Source: a virus
Virus record (IMG/VR): IMGVR_UViG_3300022562_000629
Coordinates: 1-20,351 of that record
Length of the DNA stretch: 20,351 nucleotides
Direction: 5' to 3' (one strand)
The notes below the pieces were generated by a model. That model was not told where the DNA came from. It saw nothing but the letters and a program-made list of their open reading frames with translations, and ran no database searches. Position 1 is the first letter of the stretch; the number at the start of each line of letters is the position of its first letter. Position numbers and translations under genes: made by a program. Of this stretch, positions 6,774-16,110 are shown piece after piece.

Positions 6774-6991
6774 TAGAGTCCACAAACATGATGGCGGCAA
6801 CAGGAACGCCCACAAGTGAATACCATTATGCCGTAACAAAAGCAAGGATGATCTACTTATACACAGGGAGAGCAATAGACCCTTGGGATGTTGAAGATTA
6901 TCCTTATGACTGGTGGGACGCTATCCGCTCTTTGTGTGTTGACTTGCCCAATGCTGTCAAAGAGTTGAGTGGCCGTCCCTCATTTGAATAA
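6426..6991 (+). CDS. tail assembly chaperone, frameshifted long form (gpGT-like)
   Basis: A -1 slip on the A AAA AAA heptamer at 6761-6767 would join the short chaperone to a second frame ending at 6991, giving about 188 residues. The downstream part reads KLVESTNMMAATG and continues with MIYLYTGRAIDPWDVEDYPY, aromatic and acidic like lambda T domains. The only ATG of that frame inside the overlap (6710) has no ribosome binding site, which argues against a separate gene. The join would be 6426-6767 plus 6767-6991. The G/GT pair is a conserved strategy of siphophages and some other long-tailed phages. Efficiency cannot be read from the sequence. Confidence 0.75.
6761..6769 (+). promoter_or_regulatory. 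-1 ribosomal frameshift slippery site
   Basis: A run of nine A follows GTT. In the zero frame the codons are TTA AAA AAA AAT TAG, giving the A AAA AAA heptamer, one of the most slippery -1 sites known in bacteria. The zero-frame stop follows at once. I see no strong stem-loop just downstream and no clear internal Shine-Dalgarno stimulator. The A-run could also cause polymerase slippage. Confidence 0.75.
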
Positions 6992-7002
6992 AAGGAGTAT
7001 GA

Positions 7003-9038
<2,036 letters not shown>

Positions 9039-9042
<4 letters not shown>

Positions 9043-10583
9043 CATGGTTAGACAACAGATTTGGTAAATTCAAGTTTGGCACTTCCAACAAGTTTGGCCC
9101 CAGCGGCACAAGGAAATCACTTGGCTGGGATATTTCCGTTGATTGGGATGAGGATGGAATCTATGAGGTTAACGAAGCATCCCATCTGATAGGTATCTTT
9201 GTCAAAAGAGGCCGAACACGTATGCTGAAACCGAAAGGCGAAGGTATTCAGGAAGTAACCAACGGGACTGCTACCATCGTGTTGAGCAATCATGATGGAA
9301 GATATAATGGTTGGAACAGCTCAAGCCCTCTATATCCCAATGTCGTTGAAGACAAATATATTCGCGTTCGTGTAAGAGACTTCAACAGCGGGATAATATA
9401 CCCCGTCATCGTTGGGAAAGTTAATAACATTGTCCCATCCGACTACGGGAGCAAGGCTAAAGTAACTTTATATGTAAACGACGGTCTTTTGTATCTCCGC
9501 AACACTCCGGCCAATGTCGCTATTCAGGCAGACATATCCCCGTCAGATGCAATTGATCTTATGCTTTCATCTGCCAAGTGGCCTGCAATATGGGGCAGAG
9601 ACTTGGAAGTATCGGCAGACAATATTCCCTATTTCTGGACTCGTGGCAAAAATGCCATGAGTGAAATTGTGGATGTTTCCAATTCATTCTTTGGCTATTT
9701 TTATGTTGATGCAAATGGACAGGCACGTTATTTGAACAGGTCAAACGTCTCAGACCTTGTAGCCGAGTATCCACAGGAATATCTGTTAAAGGATATTGAA
9801 AATCCACAGCCTCACGATATAAGGCGGAATGTAATCCGTTTAATAGTGCATCCACGAACAGCAGCAACGCTTGGTACAATATTTCAGATGGTGGGTTCTG
9901 CTCCCTATGTTGACCCCGGTGCAGCAAATGCCTTTATCATGTTCCCACAATACATGTATAACAATCAAAGCGTACCTGCAAATAATGTAGCTATTGAAAC
10001 ATTCTCGGCCAACTCTCAAAGCGATTTCGGCGGGACAGATAAAACATCAAGCTGCACAATCTCATTAACTGACTTTGGAGACAAGGCAAAGGTCACGGTT
10101 ACGAATAATGACGCATCAAGAGTCTACATCAATTACGATATAGAAGGGGAGGCGATATGGGAGCCTAATGCAGCGGATGTTACTTATCCTAAAGACCCGT
10201 CAACAGTGGACAAGCCTAGAGAGTTGGTGATGGATTTGCCCTGGCAGCAAAATCCTAATGTTGCACAGGATATAGCCAATGTGATTGGGCCCTTCTTTGA
10301 AGGCCTGCATCCGCTCCCCACGATCAAGATTGAGAATCGTCCCGATATTCAATTTGCCCCCGACTTGTTTTCGATTGTATCCGCTGATATCCCAAAGATT
10401 GGCGTATCGGGTGTTTCTTTTCGCGTGGGCGGGATTGAGCATCAAAGTATATCAACGGGCATAGGAGATAACTGTCAAAAGATCGTTACGACATTACACC
10501 TTGAGCCTTACATTGCAGCAGGCGAATTTATGATTTGGGATACTGCCTCAACCTGGGACACTGAGACAGTATTTGGATGGTGA
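9039..10583 (+). CDS. baseplate hub / tail-tip protein
   Basis: The product is 514 residues. After a Phe/Lys/Gly-rich start it has the pattern ISVDWDEDGIYEVNE, then IGIFVKRGRTRMLKP, then TATIVLSNHDGRYN, SPLYPNVVEDKYIRVRVRD and YPVIVGKVNNI. This order (a DWDxDG calcium-type loop, the RGR strand, the L-N/S-N-x-D-G-R-Y strand, the PLYPN strand) is known from tail hub proteins of many siphophages, which close the tube and hold the fibres. The middle and C-terminal parts (LVADLPWQ-type strand at ELVMDLPWQQ; SIVSADIPKIGVSGVSFRVG) fit the rest of the hub fold. It is translationally coupled to the tape measure gene by ATGA. No peptidoglycan-cleaving domain is visible. Confidence 0.7.
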
Positions 10584-10586
10584 CAA

Positions 10587-11195
10587 ATGACAACAGATAG
10601 AATTATTACGGCTAAAGACTACGGCGGAAGTGCAAGGGAATATATCAAGAAACAACAGCGAACGCTCTTATTAAGAAAGGGCGTATCTGTGACGATCAAG
10701 GACATGGATAAGCAACCAGTGGGCAAGCCTGTTTACGCCCGCATCTGGAAGAGCCAATGGATTGCTGACTGTGAATGTAAAGGCGCTTCTTTCGTTGACC
10801 CTGATGAGCCTGTATTCTTTTGCTTTTCGTGCGGAAACTTCGCGCACGGCAGTAAACTTCGCCCTGTTGTATTTCCTCCTGAAGCAGAGCGCAAAGAGAT
10901 TGAGCGCCTTTTGTTGGAGCGCCCACAGGAAATAAGAGCAGGCTTGACCGATCTTGAACGTGTTGCAATGGCAGTACCTTTGCTATATGTTGAGACCGAG
11001 GAATATATTCTTGAAACAGCAAGCATGGATAAAGTAATAAGTGCTATGCAAAAAGGAGAGCTACCACCGCCAGGAAAGATGGTTAAAAGAAAGCCTCTTA
11101 CAAGATCATGGCGGCCCGGCGAGTCTGTTAACGACCTCATCCAACAACAAGACAAGGCTATCAAGGAATACAAGGCGAAGAAAGGTAGAACATAA
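10587..11195 (+). CDS. zinc-ribbon protein in the tail module
   Basis: The product is 202 residues. It has a four-Cys zinc site at residues 62-82, C-x-C-x14-C-x2-C (DCECKGAS, then FFCFSCGN). The N-terminus is basic (KKQQRTLLLRKG). The C-terminal half is helical with DLERVAMAVPLLYVETEEYI and ends in a Lys-rich helix. It starts 3 bases after the hub gene stop and overlaps the next gene by one base (TAATG), so it belongs to the tail transcript. The ribosome binding site is weak, which suggests coupling. It is not a recognised family. It may be an assembly helper or minor virion part; a regulatory role is less likely here but not excluded. Confidence 0.75.
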   Translation: MTTDRIITAKDYGGSAREYIKKQQRTLLLRKGVSVTIKDMDKQPVGKPVYARIWKSQWIADCECKGASFVDPDEPVFFCFSCGNFAHGSKLRPVVFPPEAERKEIERLLLERPQEIRAGLTDLERVAMAVPLLYVETEEYILETASMDKVISAMQKGELPPPGKMVKRKPLTRSWRPGESVNDLIQQQDKAIKEYKAKKGRT

Positions 11196-11806
11196 TGGCC
11201 TTTGACAATAATTTTACGGCGGTTACTGGGCAAACTTATACGGCCAGCCAATACAACACTCATACAAGAGACAACTTTGATGCCCTATGGGTTTATACAA
11301 CGGCGGGCGATCTTGTTTATGCCACAAGCGCCACGACCCTTACGCGGCTTGCGCTTGGAAGTGCTGGACAATCCCTGATAGTTAACGCTGGTGGGACTGC
11401 CCCAACATGGGACAAACCCGCAGGTGCTATTGATGATATTAGCTATGCAGAGAGAGCAACAGCAGGAACGCTAACAAATACATCATATGCGAACTTAACA
11501 AGCCTCTCCATTACCTTGACCTTGACAAAGACATGTACAATCTTTGCCATGTTCTCAGGAAAGTTTTATGCCAGTGGAGCAGGGAGCTACAACAGCGGAT
11601 TTAGGTTTGTAATTGATGGAAATAATCAGACAAGCGGAACAGAGACAACGTGTAATGTCGGGGATTTAACTTTGCCCGTTGCTGTTGCGTGGGCTTATCC
11701 CAGCGTTGCATCTGGCAGTAGGACAATCACAATGCAAAATAGAGTCATTGTCGGGGATACTATGGGGGTATCTGGCACAATGACAGCATGGGCGGTGGTG
11801 GAATGA
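11195..11806 (+). CDS. tail fibre / receptor-binding type protein
   Basis: The product is 203 residues. The segment at 38-72, AGDLVYATSATTLTRLALGS followed by AGQSLIVN and GGTAPTW, is a common linker unit of phage tail fibres and host-specificity proteins. Residues 85-203 form a beta-sandwich-like domain rich in Thr, Ser and Gly (LTNTSYANLTSLSITLTLTK, then FRFVIDGNNQ), suiting a C-terminal receptor-binding head. AAAGG lies eight bases before the ATG. The stop overlaps the start of a 34-residue gene by ATGA. Receptor binding is inferred from the linker and the place. Confidence 0.65.
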   Translation: MAFDNNFTAVTGQTYTASQYNTHTRDNFDALWVYTTAGDLVYATSATTLTRLALGSAGQSLIVNAGGTAPTWDKPAGAIDDISYAERATAGTLTNTSYANLTSLSITLTLTKTCTIFAMFSGKFYASGAGSYNSGFRFVIDGNNQTSGTETTCNVGDLTLPVAVAWAYPSVASGSRTITMQNRVIVGDTMGVSGTMTAWAVVE

Positions 11807-11907
11807 GTAAGTTATTATCAACTCTTTTTGCCATATTTGCCTGCTCGATCATATCAGCAGTTACTTTATTTTTACTGCTTGAACCATTTGGAGTATTTCT
11901 AAGATGA
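11803..11907 (+). CDS. 34-residue membrane microprotein between two fibre genes
   Basis: ATG at 11803 opens a 35-codon frame ending at TGA 11905-11907. It overlaps the previous stop by ATGA (11803-11806) and the next start by ATGA (11904-11907). The product is MSKLLSTLFA followed by one hydrophobic span of about 22 residues, then a Leu-rich end LEPFGVFLR. A single Cys at position 14 follows IFA, which is not a good lipobox because Phe is at -2. The double overlap strongly argues that it is translated. It could be a minor lysis or exclusion factor, or simply a coupling gene; the family is not recognised. Confidence 0.6.
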   Translation: MSKLLSTLFAIFACSIISAVTLFLLLEPFGVFLR

Positions 11908-12962
11908 CAACACTCAATAGTTTTTTTCCCACCGATGGCGTTGATGATGTTCTTGACGATTGGATTCAAGACCTGCTCGGTGCCGTCATACGTGCCGAGT
12001 ATGTAAACACAGAGACGATAACAGCCACAAAAGAACTTGCCGATTCTGATTGTCAAATGCAAGTCATTACTCCAAGCGGCGCAAATCAAACCGTGGAGCT
12101 GGCTCCAGAAGCTACAACCAACCATGTGTTTTTTATCAAGAACCCATCAGGCGCAACGTATGACATACCGATAAAAGACGACAGCGGAGTTACTACTTAT
12201 TGCACATTAGACGCCGATCAATGGGCGCTCTGCATCCCCGCTGGTTCTGCATGGCATGTAATCTGGTCTGGAGATTTGGGCGCATCCCCTGATACCACTG
12301 TGCAACTCTCCTCCAATTCTCCAAGGGTTTATACGTCTGGTGACACATGGACAAAACCCGCAGGACTTGTTTATGTCATTGTTGAAGTTGTGGGGAGTGG
12401 TGGCGGTGGGGGAGGGGCTGCGTCTGCTACTTCTCAATCTGCTCTTGGCGGTTCCGGTGGTGGTGGCGAATATGCAAAAGGAAAGATTGTTGCCGCTTCA
12501 CTTGGGGCAACTGAAACCGTTACAGTAGGTGCAGGAGGTGCAGCAGGAACGGCAGGAGCAAACAACGGAAGCGCAGGTAATACTTCGTCATTTGGGGCAC
12601 ATGTTACAGCCGCTGGCGGCGGCGGCGGTTCTGGTCAAACAGCGAGTGCAACCGTACCTCGTAGCGGCGCTATAAGCGGCGCAGGCGGAACAGGCGGCAG
12701 CGGTGGAAGTATAAGAATTGATGGAGAAAATGGTTTTGATGGTTCTGTATTCTCAATTGCAGGCGTTGGTGTCCCGACACAAGGCGGCGGGAATCAGTTA
12801 TCATCGCACGCATACACAAACGCGTTAAATGTTGATGGCAGCGCTGGAAAGAACTATGGCGGGGGTGGTTCTGGCGGCAGAACATCCAACAGCACAACAG
12901 ATCGAGCAGGCGGCGCGGGTGCCGCTGGTGTTGTTATTGTTTGGGAATATGTTCAAGCATAA
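11904..12962 (+). CDS. glycine-rich tail fibre / host adhesion protein
   Basis: The product is 352 residues. The first 145 residues are beta-rich (CQMQVITPSGANQTVELAPE) and contain the AWHVIWSGDL element common in fibre proteins. From residue 148, TWTKPAGLVYVIVEVVGSGG opens a glycine-rich domain with many Gly runs (GGGGGGAAS, GGSGGGGEYAKG, AAGGGGGSG, GGGGSGGRTS), ending GAAGVVIVWEY. This start and end are diagnostic of glycine-rich adhesin domains at phage fibre tips, where variable loops between polyglycine sheets contact the receptor. It is the last tail gene before the lysis genes. Exact host contact is inference. Confidence 0.75.
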   Translation: MTTLNSFFPTDGVDDVLDDWIQDLLGAVIRAEYVNTETITATKELADSDCQMQVITPSGANQTVELAPEATTNHVFFIKNPSGATYDIPIKDDSGVTTYCTLDADQWALCIPAGSAWHVIWSGDLGASPDTTVQLSSNSPRVYTSGDTWTKPAGLVYVIVEVVGSGGGGGGAASATSQSALGGSGGGGEYAKGKIVAASLGATETVTVGAGGAAGTAGANNGSAGNTSSFGAHVTAAGGGGGSGQTASATVPRSGAISGAGGTGGSGGSIRIDGENGFDGSVFSIAGVGVPTQGGGNQLSSHAYTNALNVDGSAGKNYGGGGSGGRTSNSTTDRAGGAGAAGVVIVWEYVQA

Positions 12963-12983
12963 AAATGAGGTATAAATAAGATC

Positions 12984-14114
12984 ATGATCAACCTAATTCC
13001 AAAATCAATTTCTATTGAACTTTTGCGGCATACTTATCGGCGGGCATATTCAACGTTTAAACAAAAGCCGGGCACTTCCTACGCTCTACCTTTGCACTTT
13101 GCGCAAGGAATGGATGGCGCTCGTTATCAAGTTAATTTTGACCCGTCAATTGCAACCCTTCCAATGTCTTTTGCCTTTCAGAAATTGACAGAGGGCACAA
13201 GCTACCGAGACACATCCATTGACGCTCTTTGGGAGGGTGTCAAGCAGTTACAGGTGCGCGGCGGGTATCACTATCAGAGGAGCGGCATGAGTTGGACCGC
13301 GCAGGCAAATAACTATCTCGGAGCTGTCGCCTTGCATGATTACAACATCCACGCAATTGACCTTGAGGGTTATGGTAATACCTACTCGGACACGATGTTT
13401 GCCGACACAATGCGGATAATGGATACCGTTGAAAGAGAGACAAAACAGAGGACGGTACTATACACCAATATTTCAACTTATACTCTTTTTGCGGCAGCCA
13501 TCAAAAGGCAATTCCCAACAGACTATCAAGACCGATTAAATAACCTTTTGCTTTGGATTGCGTATCCATCCACAACGTTATCCGCTCCCCCACTTCCTAC
13601 GGGCAGATCAACCGCCTTATACCCCTGGTCATTCTGGCAGGATAATTGGAACTGCACCGGATGTGGTTGTCAGGTTGCGAGTGACCATAATTTTTTCAAT
13701 GGCTCTATTGATGAGCTTTATAAATTTGTTGGAGCGTCAACAACTCCACCCCCCACAGGAGATCCCATGTTATTTGAAGCAACACTAAAAGATGGTCAAG
13801 CATTGAACGTAAGAAACGGAGTAGGGCAAACAGGGACACAAGTAATTTACACGCTCAATGGCGGAGATAAAGTTATTGGCGCAAGAGTGACGGAACATAC
13901 TTGGTTTGTGATTGACCATCTCATAATTGATGGAAACAAAGTTGTTCCTGAGATGCAAACTTATTGCAGCTCTTACAGTGAATATTATTCCGAGATCAAA
14001 CAATATATTCCTCCCGCTCCTGCTCATACTGTCACGCTTGATAACATGAGCTTTACTATTGATGATGAAATATACGAGATCAAAAACGTAACAGCGACAA
14101 AGAGAACACAATGA
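12984..14114 (+). CDS. GH25 lysozyme endolysin with SH3-type binding domain
   Basis: The product is 376 residues. Residues 35-250 follow the GH25 muramidase fold: FAFQKLTEGTSYRD at about 63-76, GGYHYQRSG at 93-101, the catalytic AIDLEGYG (Asp126, Glu128), RTVLYTNISTY, LLLWIAYPS, PWSFWQDNW, and DHNFFNGSIDELYKF at the end. The usual Asp of the first strand is not obvious. After a Pro/Thr linker (TTPPPTGD) residues 262-325 look like an SH3 cell-wall binding domain (LNVRNG). It cleaves the peptidoglycan beta-1,4 link at lysis, after holin action. No signal peptide is seen. The ribosome binding site (GAGG, about 13 bases ahead) is poor. The stop overlaps the next start by ATGA. Confidence 0.85.
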   Translation: MINLIPKSISIELLRHTYRRAYSTFKQKPGTSYALPLHFAQGMDGARYQVNFDPSIATLPMSFAFQKLTEGTSYRDTSIDALWEGVKQLQVRGGYHYQRSGMSWTAQANNYLGAVALHDYNIHAIDLEGYGNTYSDTMFADTMRIMDTVERETKQRTVLYTNISTYTLFAAAIKRQFPTDYQDRLNNLLLWIAYPSTTLSAPPLPTGRSTALYPWSFWQDNWNCTGCGCQVASDHNFFNGSIDELYKFVGASTTPPPTGDPMLFEATLKDGQALNVRNGVGQTGTQVIYTLNGGDKVIGARVTEHTWFVIDHLIIDGNKVVPEMQTYCSSYSEYYSEIKQYIPPAPAHTVTLDNMSFTIDDEIYEIKNVTATKRTQ

Positions 14115-14911
14115 GCCAAATCACTGTGTCGGCTTCTTTGACTGTCTCAAGCTCAAAGCCGCCTCTACCCAAGCCGCCCGTTCCAATCTATCGTGTATTC
14201 CATGATTATGAAGTGTGGCAAGTATGGGACAAATGGCCTGACCCTCATCATCCTGACAGAAACAAATGGCTTTGGAGAATAGGCGTGCCTGAGGTATTCA
14301 ATCTTGAACCCGGGCACGTTACGACCTTTTCAGCTCCTTGGCAGCGTCTTGCCTTCGCTCTCAATCCGGGCATGAAGAAAGATAACAGCGGGTGGCGGCA
14401 GCTCTATGATGACCATAGAGCCTTTACAAACCATACTGGCTTTGATAGCCGAGACGATAACATTCCACCCAATGACAACAAGAGAGATTATATAAACGGA
14501 TGGAACTTGAGAGGCGAGCAGCTCAAATGGGATAATTCTCGCCTCTGTGGAGGCGCTTCAATTACAGGCACACAACAGGGTGATTACTTATTAGTGGATA
14601 CTTTGAGATTTGATTCAACTAAGCCCAATGACAATGCTCCTACAATCGAATGGATGATAGATCATCCTTGGTATTCTTTTCGAGCAACGACAATAGGGCG
14701 ACTGTCAACAGATAAAATGGAAGTGGTCGGAGACTTCCCACAGAACCCGGCCATGGGTTATTGTCTTATTCCGCTTGTGACGACAAAAGCAGTTAAATAT
14801 CCTTTGGCATGGTTGCAGCGCCTTGACGATATTCCAGACTATGATCTTGAAGGGCAGCCCAACAAGCTCTCGAACGGATTGCCTGACCCTTACAAGATAT
14901 TCATAAAATAG
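14111..14911 (+). CDS. unknown protein coupled to the endolysin
   Basis: The product is 266 residues. A Ser/Val-rich start runs into a Pro-rich linker (SSSKPPLPKPPVPIYRVF). The rest is one domain rich in Trp, Asp and Asn (YEVWQVWDKWPDPHHPDRNK, then TTFSAPWQRLAFALNPG and NGWNLRGEQLKWDNSRLCGG). It has only two Cys, no signal peptide and no membrane span. It starts inside the endolysin stop (ATGA) with no good ribosome binding site, so it is co-translated with the endolysin. The linker and Trp-rich domain suggest a virion or wall-contact protein, but I do not recognise the family. It may be a second lysis accessory or a late structural protein. Confidence 0.7.
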   Translation: MSQITVSASLTVSSSKPPLPKPPVPIYRVFHDYEVWQVWDKWPDPHHPDRNKWLWRIGVPEVFNLEPGHVTTFSAPWQRLAFALNPGMKKDNSGWRQLYDDHRAFTNHTGFDSRDDNIPPNDNKRDYINGWNLRGEQLKWDNSRLCGGASITGTQQGDYLLVDTLRFDSTKPNDNAPTIEWMIDHPWYSFRATTIGRLSTDKMEVVGDFPQNPAMGYCLIPLVTTKAVKYPLAWLQRLDDIPDYDLEGQPNKLSNGLPDPYKIFIK

Positions 14912-14925
14912 GTACAATGTTTTCA

Positions 14926-14944
14926 GACAGTCGCGGAGACTGTC
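14926..14944 (+). other. perfect hairpin ahead of the first holin-type gene
   Basis: GACAGTC (14926-14932) and GACTGTC (14938-14944) are exact reverse complements around a GCGGA loop. No T-run follows; instead CACAACAAAAAGGAG leads to the ribosome binding site of the gene at 14968. It is an mRNA hairpin in the 56-base gap before the first holin-type gene, and may affect mRNA stability or translation. Confidence 0.5.
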
Positions 14945-14967
14945 ACAACAAAAAGGAGAATAAAGTA

Positions 14968-15318
14968 ATGAATGAATCACAGATCATACTATTAGGCTTG
15001 CTTGCCTCAGCTCTGACTTGGCTTTTCAAGTTGCTGGCTGCTTATGCAAAAGTCAAGCCGTCCCGGCTCGTTGTAAATGTTGTGCTATATGCTATTGCTA
15101 TTGCTTTTGCAGTTGCGTGGTCGGGAGCTGTTTTGCCTTCATTCCCAACCTTCGGAGGAGACGTTGCTTTATTTGCTCAAGCACTCTGGCAATACATAAA
15201 TGACTGGGTGGCACTCGGAGCGCCTATTCTCGGCTCTGCCACGTTGATCTATAACTTGCTTTATGAACGTGTTGCCCTGCCTGCTTTCAATCGAGCTAAG
15301 AAGCTCTTGGGTAACTGA
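14968..15318 (+). CDS. holin-type membrane protein
   Basis: ATG 14968, with AAAAGGAG ten bases ahead, is preferred over an upstream ATG at 14917 that lacks a ribosome binding site. The 116-residue product has three hydrophobic spans: ILLGLLASALTWLFKLLAAY near the start, VVLYAIAIAFAVAWSGAVL in the middle, and a third (GAPILGSATLIYNLL) near the end. It ends in a basic tail (PAFNRAKKLLGN). Size, spans and basic C-terminus fit a phage holin, which opens the membrane at a set time so the endolysin can reach the wall. It lies shortly after the endolysin gene. The holin role is inferred. Confidence 0.6.
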   Translation: MNESQIILLGLLASALTWLFKLLAAYAKVKPSRLVVNVVLYAIAIAFAVAWSGAVLPSFPTFGGDVALFAQALWQYINDWVALGAPILGSATLIYNLLYERVALPAFNRAKKLLGN

Positions 15319-15324
15319 CAAAGA

Positions 15325-15348
15325 GCGGGCGGTAGCAATACCGCCCGC
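15325..15348 (+). terminator. strong GNRA-looped hairpin between the membrane genes
   Basis: GCGGGCGGTA (15325-15334) and TACCGCCCGC (15339-15348) form a perfect 10-bp stem closed by a GCAA tetraloop. The following bases are ATAATATC, not a T-run, so it is a weak terminator at best and may be an mRNA stabiliser or ribosome block. It ends 8 bases before the ATG of the next gene. Confidence 0.6.
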
Positions 15349-15356
15349 ATAATATC

Positions 15357-15635
15357 ATGCCAATTCATCCTCTGGTTATTTCTTTTCTATTTTTCGCTTT
15401 GTTTGTCATTCTGGTAATGATAGGAGCAAAGCAATGTAATGGATATACAAGAGGATTTGCCTTAATGTCTATTTCTATTGCTGCTGTTTATGCGTGGATT
15501 GCTTACACTGAGCCAGAAATAACATTGGCTCGAATTGTTGTGCGGTATCTGTTTTTATTCCTTGGAGGCGGCGGCATTGCTCTTGCCTTTTCCTATTTCG
15601 CTTCATTGGTGCAAAGGAATATAAATGACAAATGA
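15357..15635 (+). CDS. second holin-type membrane protein
   Basis: The product is 92 residues with three hydrophobic spans: VISFLFFALFVILVMIGA, FALMSISIAAVYAWIAY and YLFLFLGGGGIALAFSYF, with short polar turns and a polar end (VQRNINDK). No Shine-Dalgarno sequence lies before the ATG; a strong hairpin ends 8 bases upstream, so initiation may rest on the upstream gene or the hairpin. The pair of small membrane genes after the endolysin suggests a holin/antiholin set. It overlaps the next gene by 11 bases. Confidence 0.55.
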   Translation: MPIHPLVISFLFFALFVILVMIGAKQCNGYTRGFALMSISIAAVYAWIAYTEPEITLARIVVRYLFLFLGGGGIALAFSYFASLVQRNINDK

Positions 15636-16044
15636 CATTTACAAAGATTTCTTTGAAGTTGCAAAAGCTATCCTTATGATGATTATTGGCGGCGGTATTA
15701 CTTGGAGAGTGCAACATTGGCAGCCTCGGCAAGTGCGAGAGGATGAGCATGACAAGAATCAAAATGCCACTATTGAGATACAAGGCAGAACCCTTGCAGA
15801 TGCTTGGCGCAGGATTGAAGAGCAAGAGCAAAAGATTACAACACTCCAAGGAGATATGAGACATCTCATAATCAAGCATAACGCTTTATGGAATTGGGTT
15901 ATCCGCTTTGTGGAAATCTTTTATGAGAATGGGCTGGAGATACCTACGGTCCCTGCCGAGCTGCAAACAGATCCCGAGGTGGAAAGATTGCTCAAGCTCA
16001 AGAAAGTTCAAATAGAAAAGAAGCGAAAGAAAGAAGAGCCGTAG
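15625..16044 (+). CDS. membrane-anchored coiled-coil protein (spanin-like)
   Basis: The product is 139 residues. A short N-terminus and one membrane span (VAKAILMMIIGGGITWRV) are followed by a charged coiled coil (IEIQGRTLADAWRRIEEQEQ, then KITTLQGDMRHLIIKHNALW) and a Lys/Glu-rich tail (KKVQIEKKRKKEEP). The layout is that of an inner-membrane spanin (Rz-like) but equally of other membrane-anchored lysis accessory proteins. No overlapping outer-membrane lipoprotein with a lipobox is visible, so a two-part spanin is unproven. AAAGGA precedes the ATG. The stop lies in the loop of the terminator that closes the late cluster. Confidence 0.6.
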   Translation: MTNDIYKDFFEVAKAILMMIIGGGITWRVQHWQPRQVREDEHDKNQNATIEIQGRTLADAWRRIEEQEQKITTLQGDMRHLIIKHNALWNWVIRFVEIFYENGLEIPTVPAELQTDPEVERLLKLKKVQIEKKRKKEEP

Positions 16045-16058
16045 CAAGCTCTTTTTTT
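16031..16058 (+). terminator. Rho-independent terminator of the late cluster
   Basis: AAGAGC (16034-16039) and GCTCTT (16048-16053) form the core stem around an 8-base loop, extendable by G-T and A-T pairs into the AAG before it. Seven T (16052-16058) follow. The stop TAG of the gene above is inside the loop. The T-run is immediately followed by the -35 box of the regulator promoter. Confidence 0.75.
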
Positions 16059-16059
16059 A

Positions 16060-16089
16060 TTGACATAAATAGAATAATTGTGCTATTCT
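16060..16089 (+). promoter_or_regulatory. strong extended -10 promoter for the regulator
   Basis: TTGACA (16060-16065) is a perfect -35 box. After an 18-base spacer, TATTCT (16084-16089) is the -10 box, with TG at 16081-16082 forming an extended -10. The start would be near 16096, a few bases before the AAAGGAG of the regulator gene. It is the best promoter in the window and makes the regulator a separate unit. Confidence 0.75.
16071..16089. promoter_or_regulatory. operator-like palindrome over the -10 box
   Basis: AGAATA (16071-16076) and TATTCT (16084-16089) are exact reverse complements around a 7-base centre. The right arm is the -10 box itself. A dimeric winged-helix protein bound here would block RNA polymerase, so this is a candidate autoregulation site for the regulator gene at 16111. 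It is seen once; no second copy was noticed. Confidence 0.45.
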
Positions 16090-16110
16090 TTTGGGATGAA
16101 AGGAGCAAGA

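Noticed and set aside
6710-6991. Second chaperone frame as an independent gene starting at ATG 6710
   Set aside because: No ribosome binding site precedes it and the A AAA AAA site gives a better explanation as a frameshift product.
12343-12959. Glycine-rich repeats as a possible CRISPR or tandem repeat array
   Set aside because: The periodicity is of Gly codons within an adhesin domain, with no conserved repeat-spacer structure.
11195-12962. Variable region of a diversity-generating retroelement in the fibre genes
   Set aside because: No reverse transcriptase gene or near-identical template repeat is visible in the window.
12980-12989. Ten-base perfect palindrome GATCATGATC at the endolysin start
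   Set aside because: Short, includes the start codon, and can easily arise by chance; no second copy was noticed.
15475-15879. Antisense frame of 134 codons across the membrane genes
   Set aside because: It is the complement of two supported genes, has no ribosome binding site, and its Leu/Ser/Cys/His-rich composition is typical of a shadow.
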